From PALSA-1004 sp963829085 (GTDB lineage: Bacteria; Pseudomonadota; Gammaproteobacteria; Burkholderiales; SG8-41): a DNA stretch of 64,000 bases. The position numbers were made by a program, and so were the translations under genes. The DNA is taken from assembly GCA_963829085.1 (NCBI GenBank), contig CAWHHJ010000016.1, positions 62,001 to 126,000 on the forward strand, read 5' to 3'. Below the pieces are notes generated by a model that saw only the letters and a program-made list of their open reading frames with translations, had not been told where the DNA came from and ran no database searches. How positions within the stretch are numbered: the first letter of the stretch is position 1; every line of letters begins with the position of its first letter. This document shows, piece by piece, positions 27,228-35,589 of this stretch.

Positions 27228-28436
27228 ATGACCGGCCAGGCAGACGCTCATTCCGGCGCGCTCGCTGGCGTGCGGGTGCTCGATCTCACGCGCATTCTCG
27301 CAGGTCCGTTGTGCGGCATGATGCTCGGCGACATGGGCGCCGACGTGATCAAGATCGAGCCGCCGAACGGCGACGACACGCGGACGTGGGGCCCGCCATT
27401 TGTCGAAGGCGAAGCCACTTATTTTCTCGGACTCAATCGCAACAAGCGCTCGCTCGTTCTCAACATGGGCGTCAAGCAGGGCCAACAAATATTGGCCGAC
27501 CTCGCGAGGAAAAGCGATGTGCTGCTCGACAACTTCAAGCTCGGCACGCTGGCGAAGTGGGGCTTTACCGATGCGTGGTTCGATGAACATGCGCCACGTC
27601 TCGTGCGCTGCTCGATCACCGGTTACGGTTCGAGCGGACCGAAAGCCGCTCAGCCCGGGTACGATTTCATCCTGCAGGCGGAATCGGGCCTGATGAGCAT
27701 CACCGGGCCGCAGGACGGCACGCCAACCAAGCATGGCGTTGCGCTCGTTGATGTCTGCACGGGCATGCTGGCATCGAACGCCGTACTGGCGGCGCTGAAT
27801 GCACGGCATAAGACCGGCCGCGGTCAGAAAGTCGAAGTCTCGCTGTATGAATCTTCGCTCGCGATGCTCGTCAACGTCGCGTCCAATTATCTGATCGCAG
27901 GCAGGGATGGCGGACGCTTTGGCAACGGCCATCCGAGCATCGTGCCGTACACCACTTTCCAGACCGCGGACAGCATGCTGGCGCTTGCGGTCGGCAATGA
28001 TGCGCAATTCGCGCGCTGTGCAACGGTGCTTGGTCATTCCGAGTGGGGCACGGACGAGCGCTACATGCGCAATCGCGATCGCGTTGCCCATCGCGATGAA
28101 GTCGAAGGCATGATCGCAAAGGCGCTGGCCGGCGACACTGCCGATGCATGGATCAAGAAGCTACAGGCGGCAGGCGTTCCGTGCGGCAAAATAAACTCCG
28201 TCAAGCAGGCGCTCGACGATCCTCAGACGGCCGCGCGCACCATGATTGAGACGATTGAGCACCCGGCGATCGGCGCGCTCAAAATGCTTGGCACGCCATT
28301 CAAGCTGAATGCAACGCCGACATCTGTGCGGCGTCCGCCGCCGCTGCTCGGTGAGCACACGGATGAGATATTGCGCAATGAGCTTGGTTACGGCGACGAA
28401 CAACTTGCCGGTTTGCGCCGCGAGAAGGTCATATGA
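27228..28436 (+). CDS. class III (CaiB/BaiF family) acyl-CoA transferase
   Basis: 402 residues from ATG 27228; the longer frame to 27135 overlaps the crotonase gene. N-terminus ALAGVRVLDLTRILAGP, CGMMLGDMGADVIKIE, LNRNKRSLVLNM, CSITGYGSSGPKA, QPGYDFILQAESGLMS and GVALVDVCTGMLA with the catalytic Asp, then KTGRGQKVEVSLYE. All family positions are intact. Stop overlaps the next start by 4 bp. It is the second such transferase in the window; divergence from the one at 8731 is large, so they likely act on different acids. Confidence 0.92.
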   Translation: MTGQADAHSGALAGVRVLDLTRILAGPLCGMMLGDMGADVIKIEPPNGDDTRTWGPPFVEGEATYFLGLNRNKRSLVLNMGVKQGQQILADLARKSDVLLDNFKLGTLAKWGFTDAWFDEHAPRLVRCSITGYGSSGPKAAQPGYDFILQAESGLMSITGPQDGTPTKHGVALVDVCTGMLASNAVLAALNARHKTGRGQKVEVSLYESSLAMLVNVASNYLIAGRDGGRFGNGHPSIVPYTTFQTADSMLALAVGNDAQFARCATVLGHSEWGTDERYMRNRDRVAHRDEVEGMIAKALAGDTADAWIKKLQAAGVPCGKINSVKQALDDPQTAARTMIETIEHPAIGALKMLGTPFKLNATPTSVRRPPPLLGEHTDEILRNELGYGDEQLAGLRREKVI

Positions 28437-28837
28437 CCATCAAAGGCTTGAGCCACGTTTCGATCGTCGTGCCGGATCTCGACGCCGCCGCGCGTGAGCT
28501 CGCTAGTAAGTATGGCTTGAAGACCGGCGCGATCAAAGTCAATGCCGAGCAGGGCGTGCGCATGGCTTATGTCGATCTTGGTAACGCGAAGATCGAGCTC
28601 ATGCAGCCGACCAGCGCTGACTCGCCATCAGGAAAGTTCCTCGCGCGAAACCCTAAAGGCGGTATCCATCATTTCAGCCTCGAGGTCGACGATGTTGCTG
28701 ATGCCGCGAGCGAATGGAAGAACAAAGGTGTGAACGTAATTGGGGACGGCGCGCAGAAAAATGTTCATGGTGCACCGATCGCGTTCGTGCATCCGCGCGA
28801 TTTTCTCGGCGCGCTGGTGGAGATTGAAGAACACTAA
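28433..28837 (+). CDS. VOC-family protein, methylmalonyl-CoA epimerase-like
   Basis: 134 residues, one vicinal-oxygen-chelate domain pair. GLSHVSIVVPDLDAA, EQGVRMAYVDLGNAKIELM, GGIHHFSLEVDDV and FVHPRDFLGALVEIEEH match methylmalonyl-CoA epimerase closely, including the metal ligands His (LSH), His (GIHH) and Glu (VEIEE). It could epimerise a branched acyl-CoA produced by the upstream crotonase and CoA-transferase, to which it is coupled by an ATGA overlap. A lyase role of other VOC proteins cannot be excluded. Confidence 0.86.
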   Translation: MTIKGLSHVSIVVPDLDAAARELASKYGLKTGAIKVNAEQGVRMAYVDLGNAKIELMQPTSADSPSGKFLARNPKGGIHHFSLEVDDVADAASEWKNKGVNVIGDGAQKNVHGAPIAFVHPRDFLGALVEIEEH

Positions 28838-28890
28838 GTGGGGCACGAAGACTCGAAGATCCGGCTGAACGCCCGGAATCTCGTCAGCTT

Positions 28891-28989
28891 CTATCTTCCC
28901 TCAAGCGGACTGCGCACCGCGCGGCCGCCTTTGTTGAGCACATGCGTGTAAATCATTGTCGTCGAGACATCCGCATGACCAATTGTAGT
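28891..28989 (-). pseudogene. C-terminal remnant of an integron-type tyrosine recombinase (IntI-like)
   Basis: On the minus strand the last 31 codons read IGHADVSTTMIYTHV then LNKGGRAVRSPLEGR and TAG at 28893-28891. This is the IntI C-terminus, with the GH(A/S)DVSTTMIYTH signature including the catalytic Tyr, and NKGG...VRSPL typical of integron integrases. Upstream in frame the sequence no longer matches (LERGTT instead of the LLGH helix), and the Arg-His-x-x-Arg box is absent, so more than 80% of the gene is gone. Its lost 5' end would have faced the plus-strand cassette-like genes to the right, as in integrons. Confidence 0.72.
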
Positions 28990-29098
28990 GCCGCGCTCCA
29001 ATGACAACTCGAACTGCCTCAAACAATCGCGGAAGCGGCATTAAGTGATCTGACAAAGTTCAGATTGCCAATGTCATTCATTGTCATCTCCGCGGCGG

Positions 29099-29121
29099 GC
29101 CGCGCATTGCGCGGCTTTGTT
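29099..29121 (+). terminator. probable rho-independent terminator
   Basis: GCCGCGC-att-GCGCGGC is a perfect 7-bp stem with 3-base loop (29099-29115), followed by TTTGTT. It lies about 260 bp downstream of the epimerase-like gene and within the intI-remnant/cassette junction, in a 430-bp stretch (28838-29267) that holds the integrase remnant and otherwise no gene I can support. Confidence 0.55.
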
Positions 29122-29276
29122 AACAGGTGTAATGTGAGCTAAAAGAAAGCGACGACCGGCTAGAACATAAGTAATAAGCGCCGGAGATGGTCCGCTTCGT
29201 TACATCTGGGCAGATAAATTTCGTCACCTAAATTCTGGCAACGAATTTTTGGCAACCAATAATAGTTATGTTGCGA

Positions 29277-29531
29277 ATGACTAGGCGCAGACAAATATTT
29301 CTCTGGGTCGGTTTGGTCCTGTCGTTGCCGGCCACCGGTTACGCGGCTGTGTGTGTCGCGTTCTATGCTTAACTTAATGCCGTCGAGCCGCAACGTTGGC
29401 CTTCAGAAAGGGCGGGGTGTGGGTGGCCGCCTCCTTGGTGTTGATGATTTGTTCTTAAGGACATTTGTATATTGCACGGTATCTCTGATCAAAGATGCAA
29501 ACAGGCAGTATCGCGAAGAGCGGAAAATGCA
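29277..29531 (+). pseudogene. degenerate gene for a small two-helix membrane protein
   Basis: ATG 29277 reads MTRRRQIFLWVGLVLSLP then ATGYAAVCVAFYA and TAA at 29370. After the stop the same frame continues LNAVEPQRWPSERAG; a neighbouring frame then gives VWVAASLVLMICS, and a third gives FVYCTVSLIKDANRQYREERK up to the attC-like site. Pieced together these form one protein with two membrane helices and a charged cytoplasmic tail, broken by a stop and at least two frame changes. It looks like a decayed cassette gene ending at the 29532 site. Confidence 0.55.
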
Positions 29532-29606
29532 ACATAACCGCACGATCCACTGCGACGCGGGAAAGCGCTGCGCGCTTCCGGGCGCGCGTGATCGCGGACG
29601 TTAGCC
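29532..29606 (+). repeat. attC-like recombination site
   Basis: 75 bases. The left end ACATAAC approximates RYYYAAC, the right end GTTAGCC approximates GTTRRRY. The flanks pair imperfectly (left TAACCGCACGATCCA with right GTGATCGCGGACGTTA), the arrangement of a folded attC, and the centre GGAAAGCGC-tg-CGCGCTTCC is itself an inverted repeat. It ends 7 bases before the ATG of the DUF3800 gene, the usual cassette geometry. Confidence 0.6.
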
Positions 29607-29613
29607 TTCAACA

Positions 29614-30441
29614 ATGAAGGTGTGCTATTTCGACGAGAGCGGCACGGGCGAGGAGCCCGTCGCGGTGGTCACCGGCGTCGTCGTTGATGCACAACGGATG
29701 CACGTGACGAAGGAGCATTGGAGCGAGCTTCTAGACGTGCTTTCGGGCCTTTGTGGAAGAAAGCTCGACGAGTTGCACACGAAGGACTTCTACGCGGGCA
29801 ATAGTCCTTTCAAGAAAATGGATGGGCCGACTAGGGCTAAGTACATTTCTGAGATCATTTCGTGGTTCTGCGAACGCAAGCACGATTTTGTGTACAGCGC
29901 AGTGCACAAAGCAGAGTATGAGAAGTCCCGGGCTGCCGGGAAGCTGCACGCCGAACTATCAACGCCTTGGATTGCTGGTGCATTCCACTGCGTGCTCGCT
30001 CTCCAGCGAGCACATCAATGCGAAAAGAAGACGCGCGGCCATACGTTGTTGATATTCGACAACAAGGGTCATGACGAAGGGCCGCTCACAAATTTGGTGG
30101 TTAATCCTCCGCAGTGGAGCAACACTTACTATGGACGCGGCAATAGGGACGCTGCGCTATCTCACATGGTAGACGCGCCGTACTTCGCGGACTCAAAACA
30201 AGTACCAATGATCCAAGTTGCTGACTTTCTGGCTTATTTCCTCCGGCGTTACGTCGAAATCGCTGAGAATCTTGTTCCGCCGAAATACGAGGAGGAAGAA
30301 CCGAGAATTCGGGAGTGGGTCGGGGCGCTATCCAAGCGGTGCATTGGGTTCAACCACATTTACCCGTCAAAGGGACGATGCGAAACTGCAGAGATGTTCT
30401 ATGCACACTGTCCGGAGTCACTGCGCCGCGTTAAGGGCTAA
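29614..30441 (+). CDS. DUF3800 domain protein, probable integron cassette gene
   Basis: 275 residues. The N-terminal CYFDESGTGEEPVAVV and the C-terminal IQVADFLAYFLRRYVE are the DUF3800 signatures (RNase H-like fold with acidic residues, often found in mobile elements and defence neighbourhoods); no function is proven. The gene is bounded by attC-like sites: GTTAGCC lies 7 bases before its ATG and the stop TAA lies inside GGCTAAC at 30436-30442. This is the best-supported cassette of the region. Confidence 0.83.
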   Translation: MKVCYFDESGTGEEPVAVVTGVVVDAQRMHVTKEHWSELLDVLSGLCGRKLDELHTKDFYAGNSPFKKMDGPTRAKYISEIISWFCERKHDFVYSAVHKAEYEKSRAAGKLHAELSTPWIAGAFHCVLALQRAHQCEKKTRGHTLLIFDNKGHDEGPLTNLVVNPPQWSNTYYGRGNRDAALSHMVDAPYFADSKQVPMIQVADFLAYFLRRYVEIAENLVPPKYEEEEPRIREWVGALSKRCIGFNHIYPSKGRCETAEMFYAHCPESLRRVKG

Positions 30442-30555
30442 CCAAACGCTGCACCGGACCGCCGCGCGTCGTGGCCGCATCGTGCGCGTAATGACGTGCG
30501 CGCGGGCTGGTGCGGAATTGAGGATATGCTTGGCCGCTGAGATAAATCGTTACGC
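30436..30555 (+). repeat. candidate attC-like site downstream of the DUF3800 gene
   Basis: The left arm GGCTAACCAAACGCTGCACC has the look of an attC left half (GGCTAAC as RYYYAAC-like core, containing the stop codon of the DUF3800 gene). A right core GTTACGC is at 30549-30555, and GGCCGCTGAG before it partly pairs with the left arm. Weaker than the 29532 site; a covariance model would be needed. Confidence 0.4.
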
Positions 30556-30570
30556 TGCACAAACGAGGCG

Positions 30571-31053
30571 ATGGGTATGCATGAAGCAATCCTCGATCTG
30601 AAGCGAATACCGTGGTCGCCACAGAAAGAAGCCGTTCGTGTGTTCTACAAGGAGATGTGGGACAACGCGGACATATCTTTTGTGCCGCGGCTCTTTCATC
30701 CCGATTTCACGTTCCGTGGTTCTCTAGGGCCTGAGCTTGTCGGGTACGAGCAGTTCATTGGATACGTTCACCACGTAACTGCAGCACTTGACCATTACAC
30801 GACGGACATACTTGCCTTGGTTGAAGAGGGCAATGAGGTCTTTGCGAAGGTCCGTTTTCATGGGTTCCACCGGGGCGAACTGCTCGACGTGCAGCCTACG
30901 GGGAGGCACGTTTGGTGGCATGGCACGCCCGTCTTCACGTTCGACGGACCTCGCATACGCGATCTTTGGGTGCTTGGCGACCTCCACAACCTTGTCGCAC
31001 GGCTCCGTGATGAACGGACGAACAGCCCGGGGCCGTGTGAGAGTCGAGCCTGA
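30571..31053 (+). CDS. SnoaL-like ester cyclase / NTF2-fold protein
   Basis: 160 residues (ATG 30577 is an alternative start). The fold is a single alpha+beta barrel: AVRVFYKEMWDNADIS, LFHPDFTFRGSLG, VGYEQFIGYVHHVTAALDHY and VFAKVRFHGFHRGEL, as in SnoaL-like polyketide cyclase domains. No catalytic assignment is possible. Its start follows the right core of the candidate attC at 30549 by 15 bases, so it may be the second cassette. Confidence 0.75.
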   Translation: MGMHEAILDLKRIPWSPQKEAVRVFYKEMWDNADISFVPRLFHPDFTFRGSLGPELVGYEQFIGYVHHVTAALDHYTTDILALVEEGNEVFAKVRFHGFHRGELLDVQPTGRHVWWHGTPVFTFDGPRIRDLWVLGDLHNLVARLRDERTNSPGPCESRA

Positions 31054-31206
31054 CCCTCCATCTAGGGGCATTTCCAGACGTCATCTCGAAAGTTAAGCGG
31101 CAAGGAAAGGTGATTGTCATCGTGCTCTCTTCCGCCGCATGACGGAGGACCATTTCACCGAGTATTTCGAAAAGGCGGTTCTTCAGTTCACGCAGGTTAG
31201 ACGTCG

Positions 31207-31689
31207 ATGATTCGACCAGCCACGCGCGATGATGACGATGCGATCTGGAGCATTTTCCATGCTGTCGTCGCTTCAGGCGATACGTACGTGTTTGATCCGC
31301 AGATGGCGCGCCATGAAGCGCTGTCATACTGGTTCCACCCCGACACGCACACCTATGTGGCAGAGCACGACGGACGGGTGGTCGGCACCTATATTCTCAA
31401 ACCGAATCAGTCTGGATCGGGCTCTCACGTGGCGAACGCCGCCTTCATGGTCTCACCGAGCGCTCGCGGTTGCGGCATCGGCAGACGCATGGGCGAGCAC
31501 TCTCTTATCGAAGCGCGCCGGCTTGGTTTCCGCGCGATGCAGTTCAATTTTGTCGTGTCGACCAACGAGCGAGCGGTGCGGCTGTGGCAAGCGCTCGGGT
31601 TTGAGATTGTCGGGACCTTGCCGGGCGCGTTTCGGCACTCCCAACACGGCTTCGTCGACGCGTATGTAATGTTCCGCGCGCTGCAATGA
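31207..31689 (+). CDS. GNAT-family N-acetyltransferase
   Basis: 160 residues. The acetyl-CoA loop is VSPSARGCGIGRRMGEHS (R/Q-x-x-G-x-G/A pattern), preceded by TYVAEHDGRVVGTYIL and followed by FNFVVSTNERAVRLWQALGF, all typical GNAT. The acceptor is unknown. GTTAGAC at 31196-31202, matching GTTRRRY exactly, ends 4 bases before the ATG, suggesting a cassette boundary, although no left partner was found within 150 bp. Downstream gene starts 22 bp after the stop. Confidence 0.87.
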   Translation: MIRPATRDDDDAIWSIFHAVVASGDTYVFDPQMARHEALSYWFHPDTHTYVAEHDGRVVGTYILKPNQSGSGSHVANAAFMVSPSARGCGIGRRMGEHSLIEARRLGFRAMQFNFVVSTNERAVRLWQALGFEIVGTLPGAFRHSQHGFVDAYVMFRALQ

Positions 31690-31710
31690 AGTCGTGCCAA
31701 AATCGAACGA

Positions 31711-32667
31711 ATGACGAGACGCCGCGATTTCTTGATGCTCACGGGCGCAGCGGCCCTTTGGCCGCTGTCGGCTTATGCGCAGCAACGCAAGGTCGTGAAA
31801 ATCGGATTCCTCACCGTCAAGCCGCAGGTGGAGCCGCACTGGGGCCTCGTGCGAAGTGCATTGCGCGACCTCGGATACGCCGAGGGTATGAATGTTCAGT
31901 TCGACCTGCGCGCGGCAGACACATTGGACCTCCTTGCGACGTTGGCCGCGGAGCTGGTCCGCATGAAGGTCGATGTCATAGTCGCGCTGCGCACGCCAGC
32001 GGCACACGCAGCGAAAGGCGCGACGTCTGTGACTCCGATCGTGATATTAAGCGTCGCGGATCCAGTCGGCGCCGGGATCATTTCGAGCCTTTCGCGACCG
32101 GGCTCGAACATAACCGGCGTCGGCTCGAGCGGGACGGACACCCACGTCAAGGCACTCGACTTTCTGTGCGAAATTATTCCAGGCGCTCGTCGCGTCGCCG
32201 CGATTCTCGATGCGCGTGACCCGTTTTCGAAGCCGCTGCGCACGCACTTGCAGGAGATGGCGCGCACACGCTCCCTGCAAATCGACGTGGCGTTAGTGCA
32301 GCGCGACGATCAGGTGGATCAAGTCGTCGCAGGCGTTGCCGCGCAAAAGCCCGACGCGGCAATCGTGCAAGGCGTCTTGCCGCCGCGAACAGTCGAGATG
32401 CTTCGCAAGTATCGGATCCCTACCTCGGGAACGAACATTTCTTACGCCGAAGCGGGGGCGGTGGTAATGTATTTCGCGGACGTTGGTGCAATGTGCCGCA
32501 AAGTCGCCGTTTATATTGATCGAATTGTGAAAGGCGCGAGCCCCGCTGATCTGCCAGTCGAAGAGCCGACCAAATTCAACCTCATCGTTAACGCGAGAGC
32601 GGCGAAAGCACTCGGCATCAAAATACCGCAAGAGCTGAGGCTCCGCGCGGACAAGGTGATCGAATAA
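31711..32667 (+). CDS. ABC transporter substrate-binding protein (TrpX/YtrF-like family)
   Basis: 318 residues. A twin-arginine-like leader, MTRRRDFLMLTGAAALWPL ending SAYAQQ, precedes VVKIGFLTVKPQVEPHW, ALRDLGYAEGMNVQFDLR, AELVRMKVDVIVALRTPAAHAAK, TPIVILSVADPVGAGIISSLSRPGS and NARAAKALGIKIP. This is the ABC substrate-binding family whose members often occur alone. Periplasmic; ligand unknown. It lies only 22 bp after the GNAT gene, with no attC-like site between them, so it is probably not an independent cassette. Confidence 0.87.
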   Translation: MTRRRDFLMLTGAAALWPLSAYAQQRKVVKIGFLTVKPQVEPHWGLVRSALRDLGYAEGMNVQFDLRAADTLDLLATLAAELVRMKVDVIVALRTPAAHAAKGATSVTPIVILSVADPVGAGIISSLSRPGSNITGVGSSGTDTHVKALDFLCEIIPGARRVAAILDARDPFSKPLRTHLQEMARTRSLQIDVALVQRDDQVDQVVAGVAAQKPDAAIVQGVLPPRTVEMLRKYRIPTSGTNISYAEAGAVVMYFADVGAMCRKVAVYIDRIVKGASPADLPVEEPTKFNLIVNARAAKALGIKIPQELRLRADKVIE

Positions 32668-32914
32668 ACGGCGATCGCCGGCCGGCAACGCGCGCGATGC
32701 TAGCGGACTAGAACGACGCGATGACACGGGCGCTTTCTCAGGTGTGTTGTCACTGCTCGCAGTGAGCACGGCCGCTGAAACGCTCCTCGGGAGTAACATT
32801 AGCCGCCAAGTCTCGCAACAGCGCCCAACGCTTATGACCGCATGCAAAGAGCACTTCACGCCTGAAGTAGTGCGTAGTGGAACCATTCGGTAATCACCTG
32901 AAGGAGGAGACATC

Positions 32915-33208
32915 ATGCCGACGTATATCAGTCTGGTTCAATTCACCGACAATGGCATCCGTGCCGCAAAGGACACGACCCGGCGGGTAGCCGATTGGTC
33001 CGCCAAGGTCCAGTCGAGCGGAGTAAGCATCAAGCAGATGTATTGGACGCTGGGTCATTATGATCAGGTGTGCATCTTCGAGGCGCCGGACGACGAGACG
33101 GCCGCCAGCGTGTTGCTGGCCGCGGACATGATGGGCAGCATCCGCACGCAGACCATGCGCGCTTTCACAAGCGCCGAGATGGAAAAGATTCTGGCGAAGG
33201 TGCCTTGA
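32915..33208 (+). CDS. GYD domain protein
   Basis: 97 residues with a strong ribosome site (GAAGGAGGAG). The family core is clear: YISLVQFTDNGI, VQSSGVSIKQMYWTLGHYD, VCIFEAPDDETAASVLL and a C-terminal TMRAFTSAEMEKIL. Small cytoplasmic ferredoxin-like fold proteins of unknown role. The 247 bp before it hold no gene; they contain a hairpin TCACTG-ctcg-CAGTGA near 32747-32762 and GCCCAAC at 32822, which matches half an attC core only. Confidence 0.85.
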   Translation: MPTYISLVQFTDNGIRAAKDTTRRVADWSAKVQSSGVSIKQMYWTLGHYDQVCIFEAPDDETAASVLLAADMMGSIRTQTMRAFTSAEMEKILAKVP

Positions 33209-33307
33209 TCAGGCGGCGTTCCGCTGCACCGACATCGAGAAGCCGCAGTGTTGTTTCCGGTCGGGGCTCGGGCGGCACGTAGCATCGTGAAATAGCGGAG
33301 GTCGGGA

Positions 33308-33844
33308 TTGCTCAGTGACAAGCAGCGAGGTGTACTGCTCGGCATGGCTGCAGGCCTTGTCGCTACGCTCGCCGCTCTTGCGCTAGCTATCACCGCGCGT
33401 CCGACGCTCCTCACACCGACGGACGACTATGCGGCCTCCGTAATGCATGCCCTGCGATGGGACGTGCTTATCGTTCTGTGTCTCACGGCGAACATCGGCC
33501 TGCTTGCGCGCCACCGGTTCTTCACGCCCGAGGACATCGACGGCGGCGGCCTTACGAAAGGCACCGCGCAAGCACAAGTACTTCAGGCCACGCTTCAGAA
33601 CACGCTGGAGCAAACCGTGCTGGCACTATCGGTCCATGCAGTGTGGGCCGCAGAAATGCCTGCGAGCTGGCAAGCCGTCATTCCAGCTGCGGCCATTCTG
33701 TTTTTCATCGGTCGCGTGCTCTTCTGGCGCGGCTACGCTCGCGGCGCACCGGGCCGCGCGCTGGGGTTTGCGTTGACGTTCTATCCGACTGTCGCAATGC
33801 TGCTGTTAATCGTCGGCCGTCTGGTCGTAGCACTCTTCCAGTGA
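33308..33844 (+). CDS. MAPEG-family-like membrane protein
   Basis: 178 residues. The TTG start at 33308 is chosen because GGAGGTCGGGA lies right upstream. Four hydrophobic segments (about 8-27, 49-66, 103-118/123-136, 149-172) and motifs HRFFTPEDIDG and QNTLEQTVLALSVHAVW with RVLFWRGYARGAPGRALG fit MAPEG proteins (membrane eicosanoid and glutathione metabolism family). The catalytic role is unassigned in bacteria. Single gene, same direction as neighbours. Confidence 0.75.
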   Translation: MLSDKQRGVLLGMAAGLVATLAALALAITARPTLLTPTDDYAASVMHALRWDVLIVLCLTANIGLLARHRFFTPEDIDGGGLTKGTAQAQVLQATLQNTLEQTVLALSVHAVWAAEMPASWQAVIPAAAILFFIGRVLFWRGYARGAPGRALGFALTFYPTVAMLLLIVGRLVVALFQ

Positions 33845-33890
33845 GGCGGACGAGCGTGCGGTCACAATCCGCGATGTGACTCAATTGGTT

Positions 33891-34442
33891 ATGGCCATGA
33901 CCGCTATCAAGCCACCGGCGCCGCAAGATTCGGTATTCACATACATTCGGGCCAAGGACGAGAATCGACCCTACCTGATGAGCCGCGCTTTCGCTGACAC
34001 CGCGACGCTAGAGATTGTCGCAAAGGCGGGCACGCTCTCGTTCCCGCCAATGTGCCACGGGCTCGAATCGATCACTGATGTACTGGTTCGCGATTTCGCC
34101 AGAAAATTCGAAAATGTCCATACGCTTTGCCTGGGGATACCACCTTGCACAGATGACAAAGTGTTTTCTTGCCGGTGGCTCGTGGGCATGTCCGAAAAGG
34201 AAACGCGCGACGTCCGGGTTGGCAGCGGACGGTATGACTGGACGTTTCGCGCGGACTCACTGGTTGAGCACCTGAAGATCACTATTGACCTGATGCAGAC
34301 GCTACCTCCCGCTGATGTTGCAGTCATAATGAAATGGCTTTCTCCACTGCCTTATCCATGGTGTCCCGTCGATAGGGCACTTGGCAGTGCTCCGAAATTA
34401 GATGCGCTCACCACCGTCTTTCGTTGCATTGCGGCCGCCTGA
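33891..34442 (+). CDS. hypothetical protein, NTF2/SnoaL-like
   Basis: 183 residues from ATG 33891; a GTG at 33876 and ATG at 33897 are alternatives. It reads DSVFTYIRAKDENRPYLM, FADTATLEIVAKAG, GLESITDVLVRDFARKF, VFSCRWLVGMSE and GRYDWTFRADSLVEHLKI, an alpha+beta pattern like nuclear-transport-factor-2-fold proteins. No signal peptide or membrane segment. No function can be assigned. A 178-bp gap without a gene follows. Confidence 0.6.
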   Translation: MAMTAIKPPAPQDSVFTYIRAKDENRPYLMSRAFADTATLEIVAKAGTLSFPPMCHGLESITDVLVRDFARKFENVHTLCLGIPPCTDDKVFSCRWLVGMSEKETRDVRVGSGRYDWTFRADSLVEHLKITIDLMQTLPPADVAVIMKWLSPLPYPWCPVDRALGSAPKLDALTTVFRCIAAA

Positions 34443-34620
34443 CTTTTATCTGCGTGAGCGGTGAAGCGGCGCACCACCACAGGGATCTACGGCGACGTTG
34501 TGCCCCGGGGCGAGCGTTCATGGAGTGCGAGAGGTGATTGCTGATTCCGTTCGAAACGGGCGCACTGCGTCCTGGCTTCTGTTTTCAATCGCAGCGCGGA
34601 CAGTCAAGGCGCACCCAACA

Positions 34621-35589
34621 ATGATGACCCCGATTTTATTGCTACGGATCGTTGCGGCGGCTTGGTTTTTCGCCGCACTTTGCCGGCCTGCGGTTGCCGA
34701 TGACAACGAGCTGATATCGGAGCTCAATGAAGAAGTCGTGCAAATTCCTGTGACCGTCGGTAGCGCGACAGGCCAGCATGCAGTTTCTCTTACGGCGACA
34801 ACATTTCACCCGAAAGGCAACGGGCCATTCCCGCTCATAGTGTTGAGCCACGGTAATCCGCCGAATGCAGCTGATCGCCCGGCGATCGGACGCTTTCGCA
34901 GGATTCCACAAGTCAAAGAATTTCTGAATCGCGGCTTCGCAGTTCTCGTGCCGATCAGGCGCGGCTACGGCGCGACCGGCGGCAACTATGCCGAGAGCTA
35001 CGCGCGCTGTGATTACGCATCATTCACGCAGGCCGGCGCGGAGGCTGCCAGGGATCTGATCGCATCAATCGATTTCGCAAAAAAGCTGCCCTTCGTAAAC
35101 CCGGCGGCGGTTATATTGGTTGGTCAGTCCGCCGGCGGCTTTGCATCGTTGGCTGCCGCCAGCCTCAAGCCCGCCGGTTTAATCGCAGTTGTCAACTTTT
35201 CAGGAGGACGTGGCGGAGATCCGCAGAAACATCCGGGAGTTCCATGCGGTGCCAGGGGCATGGCTGAAACGATCGGAAAGTTTGGAGAAACGATAGACGT
35301 GCCCGTACTTTGGCATTACGTCGAGAATGATCTCTTCTTTGGACCTGAGTATGCGAAATTGTGGTTTGCGGCATTCGAAAAATCCGGGGGTAAAGGCGTG
35401 CTTGTGATTCAGCCTGCTTTTGGCAAAAATGGACATTCGCTCTTCACAACCGACAGCGGCATTGCGATCTGGACAGTGCAGTTTGATAAGTTTTTAAAAG
35501 AAAATCGCCTGGTTCCTCACCAGACGTCCTTGAACGCGAATCGCATGGCTGCAGGCGAACGCAAGGACGACGTGTTGGCTGTTCAATGA
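34621..35589 (+). CDS. secreted alpha/beta hydrolase (dienelactone hydrolase-like)
   Basis: 322 residues from ATG 34621, chosen because the leader MMTPILLLRIVAAAWFF begins there and ends near CRPAVAD; the longer frame to 34498 has no leader. PLIVLSHGNPP holds the oxyanion region, AVILVGQSAGGFASLAA the nucleophile elbow, and HYVENDLFF plus FGKNGHSLF supply candidate Asp and His. Periplasmic esterase or peptidase-like; substrate unknown. Stop overlaps the exonuclease start by 4 bp. Confidence 0.78.
   Translation: MMTPILLLRIVAAAWFFAALCRPAVADDNELISELNEEVVQIPVTVGSATGQHAVSLTATTFHPKGNGPFPLIVLSHGNPPNAADRPAIGRFRRIPQVKEFLNRGFAVLVPIRRGYGATGGNYAESYARCDYASFTQAGAEAARDLIASIDFAKKLPFVNPAAVILVGQSAGGFASLAAASLKPAGLIAVVNFSGGRGGDPQKHPGVPCGARGMAETIGKFGETIDVPVLWHYVENDLFFGPEYAKLWFAAFEKSGGKGVLVIQPAFGKNGHSLFTTDSGIAIWTVQFDKFLKENRLVPHQTSLNANRMAAGERKDDVLAVQ

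Noticed and set aside
31711..32667. ABC receptor gene as an integron cassette
   Set aside because: No attC-like site lies between it and the GNAT gene 22 bp upstream, and it is long for a cassette.
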